Part shown: one piece after another, positions 1 through 10,009 of the stretch | Numbering within the stretch: position 1 is the first letter of the stretch | Layout of the letters: every line of letters begins with the position of its first letter | Assembly: GCF_003369915.1 (NCBI RefSeq) | Contig: NW_022881614.1 | Coordinates: forward strand, 22,422,336 to 22,486,335 | Length of the DNA stretch: 64,000 nt | Source: Drosophila miranda | Lineage: Eukaryota; Arthropoda; Insecta; Diptera; Drosophilidae | Direction: 5' to 3' | Position numbers and translations under genes: made by a program | The notes under the pieces: model-generated | What the model saw: the letters and a program-made list of their open reading frames with translations, nothing else | Database searches by the model: none | Told to the model about the DNA's origin: nothing

Positions 1-780
1 CCTAATGAGGTTATTAAGCTTCGCAAACTCGGCTTTACGAAAGCAGCGGACACGTTCGGGCAGCCTACTCGACCGATCCAATACAGTTGGTCCTATATCT
101 AGCGACACCTCGAAAGTAGGGTGGTAGGCGTCTTCAGGTATAGTGAGCGGAAGGGCTCGGGTTAACAACACTATGGTCGGATCCGATACAAAGCACAGAT
201 CAAGCAATCGACCCAAGGAATTATTCACATGGTTGACTTGAGACAGGGATAGGTCAAGCAAGCCGTCAACAAAGTTATGTCGTGACATGGGCACTAGGAT
301 ACTAGACTCGTTTACCGAAGACCAAACAGTTCCTGGCAAGTTGAAGTCACCAAGAACTATCATACGATCTTTATCAGATAGCGAGGAAGAAACAGCGGTT
401 AAAGCGGACAAGTGCTGCTCATAAATTGAAATATCCGAAGAAGGTGGGATATACGAGCAAGTAATGAATATAGCGAAAGCGGGAAGAATCAGTTTTACAC
501 ACAGGAATTCCAGTTCCTGTTGAACTTGGACTGTGAAGTGTTCCGACGTGAAGTAAGAGTCCACTGCAATTAGAACCCCCCCTGCCCGTCGAGACGAACG
601 GTCCTTTCTAAAAGTTGTGTACCGACCTGCCAAAACCTCGGAACTAAGAATGTCCGGCTTTAACCAGGTTTCAGTAAACACAATAACGTGGGAAGCAAAT
701 GCAACACTATCCCGGAAAAGAATGCTGAGCTTACTACGCAAGCCTCTTACATTCTGATAGGTTACTAAAAGAGAAGTTAG
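1..780 (-). CDS. LINE ORF2, apurinic-type endonuclease domain (partial)
   Basis: The minus strand is open in one frame from about 780 to position 1, a frame I checked codon by codon over most of its length. It reads the endonuclease/exonuclease/phosphatase fold of LINE ORF2: an N-terminal YQNVRGLRSKL block, then FTETWLKP, a GGVLIAVDSYF block, and the catalytic GDFNLPG motif near 345. This enzyme nicks target DNA for target-primed reverse transcription. The frame has no obvious ATG at its beginning and overlaps the end of ORF1, so translation may depend on reinitiation or frameshifting. The reverse transcriptase would lie beyond the left edge. Confidence 0.85.
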
Positions 781-1796
781 TTTTTTGGAAAGGTGGAAGT
801 AAGACGGGAAGTTGAGGAAGAGGAAGTTGAGGTTGAGGTTGAGGGTGGCACACTGGAAAGGTTTGGAAGGGATATGGGGGGCCTATTCTTCTTCTTAGCC
901 TTAAACTCCTTCACCACCAAATGCTCCGGCCAAAATTTGGCGGAGCAAATGGTGTCAAATTGAGTTGGGGAGATGCTTATCTTAAACGAGGCTATCTCCC
1001 TGGCATAAGAGAAGTTAAATTTCTCCACCTTTAAACCCACGGCTTTTATTTTGCTTTGAATAAAAGCAATTACATCATTAGATGTGAGGTCAGGGGCCAG
1101 CCGTGAAACAAAAACTTGTCGTTTTGGTGGGACTCCCACCAGTGGTTTAGTCACCACAGGCCTAGTACCTGTGGTGGCAATATCCGGAGGTCCGGAACGT
1201 CTATTTACTGGTGGGATCGGTATAGACGGGACAACTAGCGAACTTGCGGACACCACGGACACGGACGCTGCAGACGGACTTGGCTGCACATTCTCCGAGG
1301 CGATGCATTCGGCTACCGAATCTGCGTCGCCAGCAGCTGTCGTTGCCCTTGGAGTGGCAAACGAGATCAACTGCTGCACACTTGGAGTGGTCGGAGTCAG
1401 TTTTTCGGCGGCGCACGGCTGAGTGACGGTTGGCAATTGCAGATCCCGCGGAGTGACCTTTTTGCGCCTCGGAGACTCATTCAGCAGTTTTAAACCGCTA
1501 AACTGAGCCTCCATGGCTAGGAGCCGATCGTATTGGTTTTTAAAACCAACGGTCAGCTCCTTAAAGCCACTCCGCGTCTGCCTCATGAAAGCCACCATGT
1601 CTTTCTCCACCGCACGGCATGCCTCGCAACTGTAATGCAAGCCATTACGTTTGGCTATAGCATCACTCACGAGGCCAGAAAATCCAGCGCATTTTGCGTG
1701 CACTACGCTGTCGCAGAGCCAGCAGGGGACATTCGGCTGATCGTGGGTGATCTGCTTCTTACAGATTTTTTTGGCGAAGACCACAGCGTATTCCAT
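777..1796 (-). CDS. LINE ORF1 with N-terminal PHD-like zinc finger
   Basis: 339 residues. The N-terminus (about residues 11-62) holds a Cys/His array (CKKQ...CWLC...HAKC...YSCEAC) resembling a PHD finger. A proline- and serine-rich middle follows, then a C-terminal segment around residues 228-300 (RQVFVSRLAPDLTSNDVIAF) resembling an RNA-recognition-type fold seen in LINE ORF1 proteins. The tail is very rich in Ser/Thr/Pro. ORF1 proteins bind element RNA and form ribonucleoprotein particles. The frame is intact and ends where ORF2 begins. The plus-strand frames over the same DNA are shadows. Confidence 0.75.
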   Translation of the reverse strand: MEYAVVFAKKICKKQITHDQPNVPCWLCDSVVHAKCAGFSGLVSDAIAKRNGLHYSCEACRAVEKDMVAFMRQTRSGFKELTVGFKNQYDRLLAMEAQFSGLKLLNESPRRKKVTPRDLQLPTVTQPCAAEKLTPTTPSVQQLISFATPRATTAAGDADSVAECIASENVQPSPSAASVSVVSASSLVVPSIPIPPVNRRSGPPDIATTGTRPVVTKPLVGVPPKRQVFVSRLAPDLTSNDVIAFIQSKIKAVGLKVEKFNFSYAREIASFKISISPTQFDTICSAKFWPEHLVVKEFKAKKKNRPPISLPNLSSVPPSTSTSTSSSSTSRLTSTFPKN

Positions 1797-1827
1797 TTTA
1801 TTTTATTATTTATTTATATATATACTA

Positions 1828-3004
1828 TTATTTGCAAAACAAATTAGCCGGTTGTTCCGACATTTCGTTTGGCTTACGTTCCTGCGCCTGATTTTCGTTA
1901 GACTGATTATTCGGTACTACGTTTGCCCTAAAATGCTGAGCTTGGTTATAATTGTTATTATTTCTCCTATAATAACCGTTAGTATTCTCCCGATAATTTC
2001 TATTATTATTATTTCCCCTGAATTGATTGCTGTTCTGTCGGTTCTTGATTTGTATCAATTCGTCTACATCCATTGGTTCTGGGGCCTGATTTTGTTGTCT
2101 ATTACCCAAGAAATAGGGTTGTCCCCATGACATGTTATTCCTCTGAAGATCCCTTTTTTGGTCGAATGGTGAACTATTAGTCCTTGGTTGTCGTTGGTTG
2201 AATCTTAATGTATTGTAGTTATTATTCCCTGAATTTCTGGGGCCACTGAATTGGTAGGCAAATTAGGCTCGAATGTTATTTGATTGCAATTCCTGTACCT
2301 TTGCCAAGGTATGAAAATAGGATTTCTGCAATGCCGCCGTTTAGGCCAGTGACAAAAATGCGTAAGGCATTGTCTCTAATTTTCTTATTTGATTCTTTCG
2401 TGATTTCACTGTCCTTTCCGTGAGTCATTATTGTCTTATTTATTAACAAGGTAATTTTCTTGTTAACCTCGTTATAGAAATCTATTATTGAAAGGTTCCC
2501 TTGTCGGAGAACGATTAACTCCTGTTCTATTATGTAAATTGGTCTCTTGTCACTGTAAACAAAGTCAAGTCGTGAAAGTATGGCATCAAAATTTAAAACT
2601 GTCCCGTGGTTGGTCAGTGCGTCATGTGCTGGTCCTGTTATTTTGTTTCTCAAAATTGTTAAGGCAATATAATATTGCTTACTTCCTTTCTTATATAACT
2701 TCACTGCAGTTTCTGCAGCTTCCCTCCATCCTACGTATTGGTTTAATCCACCATTGAAAATTGGTAGGGATTCTATTACCTTTAATGTGGTGTCATCTTT
2801 TATTGTCTCGTCTATTGCTTCTGCCTGATAATCTGATACCTGATCGGATATAGTTTCTATTTGTTGTTTTAAATTTACAATTTGCTCCTGTACTTGTGAA
2901 ATTTGAAGTGCTATCAATTGTTTGACCAGATCTGCAGTGAGATCGGTCCTTGTTTGTGAGTTAATCATTTTTAGTTTTTCAAAATCTAAAGTTAGTTGAT
3001 CCAC
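1828..3004 (-). pseudogene. gag of gypsy-like element, frameshifted
   Basis: Two reading frames together make a gag. The first, 3004 to 2276 (242 aa), has an N-terminal coiled-coil stretch (residues 20-60) and a capsid-like domain (FNGGLNQYVGWREAAETAVK and onward). The second, to 1828, is Asn/Gln/Arg-rich (RNNNNYNQAQHFRAN), typical of the C-terminus of errantivirus gag, which lacks a CCHC knuckle. The frames differ, so there is a break near 2134-2276. The second frame stops at the LINE junction. Gag would assemble the cytoplasmic particle; this copy cannot make a full protein. Confidence 0.75.
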
Positions 3005-3577
3005 CTTAAATTTTTCTTATATGTTTGTTTTTATAATCTAATATAACCTAATTGAACTTATATATTTATTAATACAACTTTTGCTCACGGACTATCCGGT
3101 AGGGGTCGTCCTTCTTAGTTTGGCTGACAGATCTTCGAACGGGTCTTCCTTCTTGATTTGGCTGACAGGTCTTCGAACGGGTCTTCCTTCTTAAATTTCT
3201 TTGTTTAACTGGGTCTTCTGGGGGTCTTCCTTCTTTGGTTTAGCTGATAGTTTCACTTTCTTTGTGTTTTGGTTTGGTTGGTTTTGTTTAAAAACTTTGG
3301 TTTTTTTGCTTTTTTTGTATTTTTGAATTGTCTTGATTAGCTTTTGTATTTATTTGTATTTTGTATTGTATTTGTATTTGTATTTGTATTGTATATTGTA
3401 TTTATTTTTGCACACCCTAAGCTCCGGTTTGTTTCCTTTTTATCTCACTTTTTTTATCTTATATCTCACAGTCACTCCGCGTTTTTATATCTGAAGGATT
3501 TATTCCATTAATTAATTGTCCTTCGGGTTTCGGCACGACGCAACACTTTTATTATTCGGTGCTTTTTATACAACGTC
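3005..3577 (-). other. leader of gypsy-like element with tandem repeats
   Basis: Untranslated leader between primer site and gag. It holds an imperfect tandem repeat around 3110-3240 (units sharing CTTCGAACGGGTCTTCCTTC) and a run of TTTGTATT units at about 3338-3405. I looked for arrays of the Su(Hw)-type insulator motif known from gypsy and did not find one. Confidence 0.5.
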
Positions 3578-3595
3578 GCCCCACGTTGGGCGCCA
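3578..3595 (-). other. primer-binding site, tRNA-Lys(CUU)
   Basis: On the minus strand this reads TGGCGCCCAACGTGGGGC, matching the complement of the 3' end of Drosophila tRNA-Lys(CUU) including CCA. It lies directly next to the LTR end, as expected for priming of minus-strand DNA. The Ulysses-like element at 7772 uses the same 18 bases. Confidence 0.85.
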
Positions 3596-4125
3596 ATTAA
3601 ATAACTGCGGTAGCGGATTGTGTTTTTAAAAAGTTTTTATTTTACTTCTAACTTCACTGATATAGATTTAAGTAGAGGGTCACAAAGGATTCCGGGCAAA
3701 GGGTTTGCGCGATCTTAATTTTTAGCTCGACTTTGCGGTGTCGCTTCTGGATCAAGACTGACTTGAACTTTCTGATCTTTGCATCGTTGATCCCTTTCGG
3801 GAATAGTTTTTCTATAAACATTTCAATTGATTTCGCCATCCCGAGTATTGGATTTCGTCATCCAAAGAGAGAACTGTAAAATGCCTAAAGTGCAGGATCT
3901 GCAGAAAGCCGGGAGTGAGATTGTTTATGAGAAGCCGGGTGTGGGCAAACATTGGTTTTCCATTTAGGCGAGTGTCAAAGAATGGGATTGCGGCGGGAGC
4001 CCTTGAGATTGTACATCTTAGAAATCAATTAGGCGGAGGCCCAAGATTGAAATTGTTTTCGTTTTGGAAAGCCAAAGATTGTTTACAACTCGTATAAGAG
4101 CTCAATAGAATTGGGTACGTTAACT
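3596..4125 (-). repeat. 5' LTR of gypsy-like element
   Basis: About 530 bp. The inner end is fixed by the primer site at 3595. The outer end is inferred from AGTTAAC at the minus-strand start (4125-4119), the usual errantivirus LTR beginning, followed outside by alternating purine-pyrimidine sequence. No second copy is in the window, so the outer boundary is a motif-based call. Confidence 0.6.
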
Positions 4126-5218
4126 TACATGTATGTATGGATGTTAGCAACGAAAGCTCAGCTGGTAGCTGGAGAGGTAAGAATATTATTTACACTGGAT
4201 CGGAAGCTGAACGCAGGAGTTAGCTCGGATCAAATTAAACCTTTGGAGAAGTAGGAAGCCACAAACGTTGGCAGAACGAAGTATGGTTTAATTTGGCGCT
4301 AGAGCGAGAAATAAATACATATGTGTGTACATATGTACATATTCCACGGGAACTCGGACTGGGATGGAAAACTCGCACAAAATCACTGCACTGTTGTTAG
4401 GCACAATCGAAGAGTACTTATCTTGAACTTGGAGCGATCCGCCGATGCTGGCTGGGGTGAGCTTCTCCTTATGGGGAATGCGAAGATCCGGCTCGAAGGA
4501 CCAATGTTTGTAGAGGGGCGGATCGAAGCTCAACTCTCCCACAACGCAATTGATGTAGCCGTCATAAGAAATGAAAACCGTTATGTTTCGTGGAATATAT
4601 ATAATTATGTGTGTGTATTTGGTTGGACGGTCGCGCGGTAGATCGGTCGTCTGAAGCGGGGGTGAAATCGTAACTGCTTCACTCTATGCCTTATGTTGCT
4701 TCTCTGCCGTGAGCGCCGTGTGGATCGTGGATTGTGGATCCGAGCGCCACTCCGAGCGCGCGAGAGCGAGTTGGGACCGGGGCGCACGGAGTTGGCACAG
4801 TGCGCGGAAATTGTTTACGGCTGGCCTGAACACTACTACAATTAATTTAGGATAGATATCTCAAATAAGAGCATAATGATCCCTTCTTTGGAGAAAGAAT
4901 TACGATTTAATAAGTACGAAACCATCGCATAATATTATAAACTTAAAATCCTTCTGAATGGAATGTTTGTAAGCATTCTTCCTCACAACCATTTCCCTTA
5001 ATCCAAGCCATTCCTTGCTCGTCCTACAAATTTTATTTATTTTACTGAACCAAAGATATGATCACGATCACCAGCATAGCATTTCCCGTAGAAATCGCAT
5101 TATTGATTAGGCACATGCCTCAAATACAAAATGGCTTATTAAAATTAATTTCTTCCATTCTAAAGATATATGTATGTGTTGTAGAAAGCGCAAACATCCC
5201 GACATACATATGTATGTA
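4126..5218. other. unassigned DNA between two LTR elements
   Basis: No ORF here looks like a protein. The stretch has ACATATGTACAT-type purine-pyrimidine repeats at about 4317-4345, a GC-richer block at 4690-4800 with CGAGCGC repeats that resembles a Drosophila promoter region, and AT-rich DNA at 4850-5050. The end (5198-5218) is an ATGTATGT repeat, the target of the next element. It is probably host intergenic sequence. Confidence 0.4.
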
Positions 5219-7709
5219 TGTAGGGGGCATGAATCGCCTTTGTACGTGTTGGAAGGTGCCTGCCGATCAGCTGCCTGGGCAGCTGACCGCAAGATTGACA
5301 ATTATCGAAATCAGCCGAGGTCAGGGTTGCTCCAATTTGGCAACCTAGAGGGCGTAACCTCCCCATGCAAGAGTGCATGCAAATGTCAAGTGGCCAGAGC
5401 AGGTTTCCGGCTTCGATCTTTTCCTGTGCGATAATCAAGCCGACGAGTCGTGTTTTTTCCAATCAGTGAAAAGTTTTACATCCGCGCCTAATTCCACTAA
5501 ATATAGTCGAAAGTGTGTACAGTGCCGGAAGGGTTATAAGTGTGGCCGTTTTCTGCGGGAGCAACCTCTTCTGTGGGCGTTCTAACCCCGAGAACCGCCA
5601 GAGGCTGGATTAATCTGTGTACATCCACGGATACCGCCGCCACTGCGGTAAGATAAATGTCGATCCCCGTTCTCCGGGCGAATATCTAATAGAGGTAACT
5701 CGTATTTTCCGCAGCAAAAGATTTCCTGCGGAAATTGTGGACCAGCTCCTCGGGAAGACGCCGCCTTACGCGCCCCAGCCTAGCGCGACACGTGCTAAGG
5801 CGCCGTAAGGCACCCCACGTTTGCGGCACCAAAAAGTGACCAGCAAAGTGGAGTACTTCGACCCGCCTGGAAATCGCAGGCGTCAGCATACTGGTTCATC
5901 GTTTTTCCCGGATCCGCCGAGAGGCTCCGTAGATTCCACGTGCCGCATCAACAAGCCGAGACCGCGTCCACTGCTCGTGGGCTGATATTCTCGTTCCGTC
6001 GGCCGCTCCCCGTCCCCAACCGGCGCCCATGTCGCCCGGCGAGGAGTTTGTGCTGGCAAAACCAGGCGCATTCGAGCCCTGCAACGTTTAATGTTCTAAA
6101 GACTTGCAAAGAAAATACGATCTACCGTTCCCGCTTCAACAGACCCCTGTATTAATAGAGTTTCGTCGACGTAGAATCCAGATCTCGGTCCGTGTTTCAA
6201 AAATGGCGCAGTAAAGCCGGTGTTGAAGAAAGACACGGCCCGAGAGCAGCCCAGCAGAATTAAAATTAATAAATACGCTCTTCGGACCCTGATTTCAGTC
6301 CCGCCTATCCTCTCCTTGGCAGGCAGTCCGATGCGATTCGCCCAACCCAGTTAAAAAGTAATTGAGCTGCAGGCCATCCGGTCGAATTCGCCAGAGACTC
6401 GAACCAATGAACGAGACTCTAGAATCGCTCCTTTGAGCAAACAAATGAAGCTCCTAAAATTTAGCTTAAATATCAGTTAGGCCATTCCGTCGAATCCGAC
6501 AGAGACTCGAACCCATGAATAAGACTCTAGAATCGTTCCTTTGAACAAACAAATGAAGTTCCTAAGATCTAGCTTTAAATACTAGTTGTACCCGTTCTAA
6601 TTAAGAATTTATATGAAATATTGGAAAGAATTTAGAGGAAATTGTAAGAAATCTAAAAAGCACCCGAAACAAAACAGAAATTGATTGGATTTAGATCTAA
6701 CCCCGCCTGAGGGAAATCAAAGGTCTCGAAAGCACTAATGTAAACGAAAGAAAAAGGATAACGTTCTATTTCAGCAGTTGCCGGAAGATCGATCTTTCGC
6801 CGATGGAGAAACGTAATTGCGTGAGTAAAATCCTGCGACTTTCGTTTGGTTCTAGCGGGCGCGCCCAATCCTAAGCTCTCGAAAAGTAAATAAGAAACGA
6901 ATTTACGATGAAATCGCTAATGCATAGCAGCAATCTTACACTTTCCTCACTATATCCTATATTGCCAGTTGTATACAAGCAACCGAATTGAAAGAAAATT
7001 TGAATGAATTTGTGCCAGGAATACCCTGCTAACCTTAAGATACACCTTAAGTATTAACCCCACCTCATATCACTTTATATACGCCTCAGAATCTCTCATA
7101 TACATATACTCGCTGTAGATCTCTAGAATTAGAAAAATATGCCATCGCTGAATATATTAGTTTTGATCGTTTATCGAACAAATATATAATGGAATTTAGA
7201 TAAAGATACAAAAGGATGAACTCTGTGCCGGCGTGCGTGTAACCGCGATCTAGCTAAAGGGGCCATCTGAAACTTCCGGTTTCTAGGAAGATGGTCATAG
7301 GTTGGGCGGGCAAAATAAGCTACCACACTGACATCCGTGGGATAGCAACCGATATCTCCTCCTCTTTCCCTCACTCTTCACTCTCTTTCTACTTTCCCTC
7401 TCTCTCTCTCTCCCTCATCTTCTCCTTCCTTCTCTTCTGCACTCTCCCCTATTCTTTACGGAGCGTTTCTTTTATCTTTTCGTCGATCTACCGGTAGTTC
7501 TAGCACCGTATAGTCGCAGCACGCTCAATTCTTAGGAAAATAAATCGTTAAAATTATCGCGTGATAGTGTTGCTAAATGGAGACGATCTGTACGCGCAAG
7601 AACCACCACCCCAAAGCCGACGAGCTAGAGCCGGAACATTTAAAGCGTGCCCCGCCTTTGCAGATCGCCCCTCCTGTCCGTCTAGCGTAGACGAGCGTTA
7701 CACGTTACA
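5219..7709 (+). repeat. 5' LTR, 2491 bp
   Basis: The same sequence recurs at 13350-15843. Ends are TGTA...TACA, a short terminal inversion. The LTR holds a diverged tandem duplication (6364-6598), a pyrimidine-rich stretch at about 7355-7460 and AATAAA-type signals near 6270 and 7540. Small frames inside (for example 5373-5585 and 5617-5808) are duplicated with the LTR and have no recognisable domain, so I do not call them genes. Confidence 0.92.
6364..6598 (+). repeat. tandem duplication inside the LTR, unit about 117 bp
   Basis: Two adjacent diverged units share GCCAGAGACTCGAACC/GACAGAGACTCGAACC, GAGACTCTAGAATCG and AACAAATGAAG blocks in the same order. The 3' LTR carries the same pair at about 14495-14730, so the duplication predates this insertion. 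Confidence 0.75.
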
Positions 7710-8585
7710 GTTATAATAATATTATAACTAAAAAGATAATTTTATTAAATGATTAAAGAAATTTTCATAAGTGGCGCCCAACGTGGGGCCCGACAGGGTA
7801 GATTCAAATACTCGGTTGGACCCGTGGATGATTAGATAGAAATTTTCTTTTCCGCGTTTACAAAAGTTTCCTTTTCCGTTAAAGTGCTTTCGCTATCCCT
7901 TGCGGACTAGTCATCTGAAGTGGAAACCAGATAAAGGAGCAGAGTTATTCCTTTCTGACCCCAGATGACAGTCAGCAAGAAGAGGCTCAATTAACTAGAA
8001 GCGACGTAGGCTAAATCCTTCAGTGGAATTGCAGAGCGAGAATGACGAATGTCGACCGCCTGACCCTGCGGGAAATACCGCGTTAGTGTTCACACCATCC
8101 TATTAAGTAAAAGTTTTCTTCGACTCCAGCGCATTGGAACATAGATATTCTGCTTTCGAGCGTTACTCTATCCACGAAGGAGAGAAGAGATTTATTCCAG
8201 AATTACTGACGGTGGTCTCAGAGTTAGCTGTCGGAAGCTGGAAAACAGATAGATCAGGTTTTATTATCGGTTACTGTCCGCTGCCGGCGGCGAACAATCT
8301 GGGTACCCACTGTCGGAATCAGTGTCGATCCGTAGATGCGAGTCGCGTTCGAACTAAACGTAAACCTTTCAAAGGAGATATCGAAAAAGAGTAGAATGTA
8401 GATTGTGGTGCGCGAGCGTCGGTCATGGAGTTCATTATTGGTATCAAAACTTAGTATCGAAATTTTAGTTGAATAAAACAAAGTTAGGACGAATTATAGT
8501 CACGACTTTCAGAGTAGTATTGCCAAACCAATCCCATACTACATAGATGATAGGAAACAACCGAGATAAGTAGCATTTTCTTGCC
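7710..8585 (+). other. leader of the Ulysses-like element with primer site
   Basis: The 876 nt between LTR and first ORF. The tRNA-Lys(CUU) primer site TGGCGCCCAACGTGGGGC lies at 7772-7789, 62 nt downstream of the LTR end as defined by the 3' copy and the target duplication. The intervening 62 nt are very AT-rich. Primer sites are usually within a few bases of the LTR, so the gap is notable. The rest holds no convincing ORF. Confidence 0.7.
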
Positions 8586-8888
8586 ATGGGTTTGGACAGA
8601 TCTCCCGGAAAGGAAGCCCAAGGGGCAGGTGAAGGTGTAAGACCTGTGTGCGCGCTGTGCCAGAAAGCCATACAGACCACAGATGAGGTATTCCGATCGG
8701 TTTGCGAGCACGAGTTCCATCTTCCCTGTATGACCACATATTTAAAGACTAGCAATGTTTGCCCGGTATGTAAAAGCAGGTGTAGAACTGCAAGCGGGGC
8801 TGTGCCGAAGGTAGTAGCGCAAAATACTCGCGCTCAGTCCAAGGAACGTGCAAAAGGGGAGAAGAAGCGAGTTCTTCTAAAAATGTAG
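8586..8888 (+). CDS. RING-H2 finger ORF upstream of gag
   Basis: 100 residues starting at an ATG in context gccATGG. Residues about 22-62 form a complete C3H2C3 array: CALC, 14 residues, CEHEFHLPC, 10 residues, CPVC, the spacing of RING-H2 fingers found in E3 ubiquitin ligases. The tail is basic (RAQSKERAKGEKKR). It ends in TAG at 8886. The gag frame is -1 relative to it and is open upstream past 8825, so a -1 slip at the A-rich CTAAAAATG end could fuse RING to Gag; separate translation is equally possible. A role in ubiquitin transfer, host-factor removal or nucleic-acid binding is inference. Confidence 0.7.
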   Translation: MGLDRSPGKEAQGAGEGVRPVCALCQKAIQTTDEVFRSVCEHEFHLPCMTTYLKTSNVCPVCKSRCRTASGAVPKVVAQNTRAQSKERAKGEKKRVLLKM

Positions 8889-8899
8889 ATCTGTTGGCA

Positions 8900-10009
8900 A
8901 TGGAACAGAGATTGCTCGCTTCGCTAAGTAAACGAATGGCAGAGCTGATTCAAAGCTCGGTAGTTGATTCAATGCAACAGGTAACCCGAACCTCAAGTCA
9001 GTCCACTGTCACCGCAGCGTTAGACCGTTCTCCAACGCCGTTGTCCGAGCAGTTGCAAGCAACTAACTATGGAGAGGGAACTGGTCCTGGCCATAGACAA
9101 GCACCCCAAAGCATAGGTCATCCGTCACCATTGCGAAGCGGTTTCTCTGATTTATCCCAGAGACCGGACAAAGTGGTCCATATACTCAATGGATGGAAAA
9201 TTAAGTTCTCGGGAGTCGGGGTATCGATAGATAACTTCATATATAGAGTAGAGGCATTGACCCATCAAACTTTGGAAGGAAATTTTTCCGTGCTTTGCCG
9301 GAATGTGAGTGTTTTGTTTGAAGGAAAAGCTAACGAGTTCTACTGGCGACATCACAAGGCAGTAGTTGAAGTTCAATGGGATACTTTATGTGCTGCCTTA
9401 CGACTGCAATTTCGCCAAGAAAAAGATGACGTTGACATCGAAGAACTGATCCGAAACCGGAAGCAGAAGGCAAGCGAGACTTTCGATGGGTTTTACGATA
9501 GCATCTCTAGCTTGACCGATCAGTTGGAGGTACCCTGGACCATTCGGAAGTTGGTTCGGGTATTGAAGAATAACCTGCGTCCGGAGATTCGCCATGAACT
9601 GTTGAACGTAGAAATCAGAACGGTACAGGAGCTCAGGGAAATTTGTCGAAGACGCGAAATCTTCTTAGAGGACGTTAAAACTTCGCATGGGTATGCGAAA
9701 ACAATGCCTTTTCGTCGAGACATATCGGAGCTAAAACAGAACATGGAGGATCAAGAATATTCAGAGAGTGAAAGGGAGATGGAAGTAGACGCAATTGCAT
9801 TGATCTGTTGGAATTGTCGGAAGACGGGACACAGATATCAAGATTGTGTTTCTGAACGGGGAATTTTCTGCTATGGCTGTGGTGCTTCTAATACATACAA
9901 GCCCAGTTGCGAGAAATGTTCAAAAAACTCCAAGCTCAGCACGCCGAAGTTGCCGTTCAAACAGAAGCCTTCGTGTGTGCTACGCCATCAAGGCACCAAT
10001 ACCGATTAG
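8900..10009 (+). CDS. Gag of Ulysses-like element
   Basis: About 369 residues from the first ATG of the frame. The N-terminal third is low-complexity. Residues about 95-270 look like a retrotransposon capsid domain (WKIKFSGVGVSIDNFIYRVE, then FRQEKDDVDIEELIRNRKQ and SETFDGFYDSI). The C-terminus has one canonical CCHC knuckle (CWNCRKTGHRYQDC) followed by a second Cys cluster (CYGCGASNTYKPSC) without the His. Gag packages element RNA. The frame is intact and overlaps pol by about 100 nt with a -1 slip site inside the overlap. Confidence 0.88.
   Translation: MEQRLLASLSKRMAELIQSSVVDSMQQVTRTSSQSTVTAALDRSPTPLSEQLQATNYGEGTGPGHRQAPQSIGHPSPLRSGFSDLSQRPDKVVHILNGWKIKFSGVGVSIDNFIYRVEALTHQTLEGNFSVLCRNVSVLFEGKANEFYWRHHKAVVEVQWDTLCAALRLQFRQEKDDVDIEELIRNRKQKASETFDGFYDSISSLTDQLEVPWTIRKLVRVLKNNLRPEIRHELLNVEIRTVQELREICRRREIFLEDVKTSHGYAKTMPFRRDISELKQNMEDQEYSESEREMEVDAIALICWNCRKTGHRYQDCVSERGIFCYGCGASNTYKPSCEKCSKNSKLSTPKLPFKQKPSCVLRHQGTNTD
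9922..9928 (+). promoter_or_regulatory. -1 ribosomal frameshift site A AAA AAC (gag-pol)
   Basis: In the gag frame the codons are TCA AAA AAC, so A AAA AAC sits in the exact phase needed for -1 slippage. The pol frame is -1 relative to gag and is open across this point. A AAA AAC is one of the most efficient known retroviral slip heptamers. The downstream structure was not modelled. Confidence 0.85.

Larger units (their letters stand above)
1..1827 (-). mobile_element. jockey-type non-LTR retrotransposon, 5' portion
   Basis: Minus-strand LINE fragment with ORF1 (777-1796) followed by the start of ORF2 (780 to the left edge). Endonuclease-type ORF2 after an ORF1 with a Cys-rich finger is the layout of the jockey/CR1 group. 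The element runs off the left edge, so reverse transcriptase is not seen. Its 5' boundary near 1827 abuts gag of a gypsy-like element on the same strand, suggesting nesting or a junction of two insertions. The boundary is placed by loss of ORF and by AT-rich sequence, so it is approximate. Confidence 0.8.
1828..4125 (-). mobile_element. gypsy-like (errantivirus-type) LTR element, 5' part
   Basis: In minus-strand order: an LTR at 4125-3596, a tRNA-Lys primer site, a long AT-rich leader and a broken gag. Protease, reverse transcriptase, integrase, env and the 3' LTR are absent; the LINE replaces them downstream. The LTR begins AGTTAAC and ends AATT rather than TG...CA, as in the gypsy/17.6 errantivirus group, and its outer flank is TTACATGTATG, a TACATA-like target these elements prefer. 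Confidence 0.75.

Noticed and set aside
1084..1422. Plus-strand ORF of 112 aa over LINE ORF1
   Set aside because: Antisense shadow of a clear ORF1 frame, with no domain.
5373..5808. Small ORFs in the Ulysses-like LTR
   Set aside because: Duplicated with the LTR, no motif, and no start context or conservation evidence.
8879..8885. Canonical slip heptamer between the RING ORF and gag
   Set aside because: A AAA ATG does not meet X XXY YYZ. A slip is possible on the A-run but not supported as a site.
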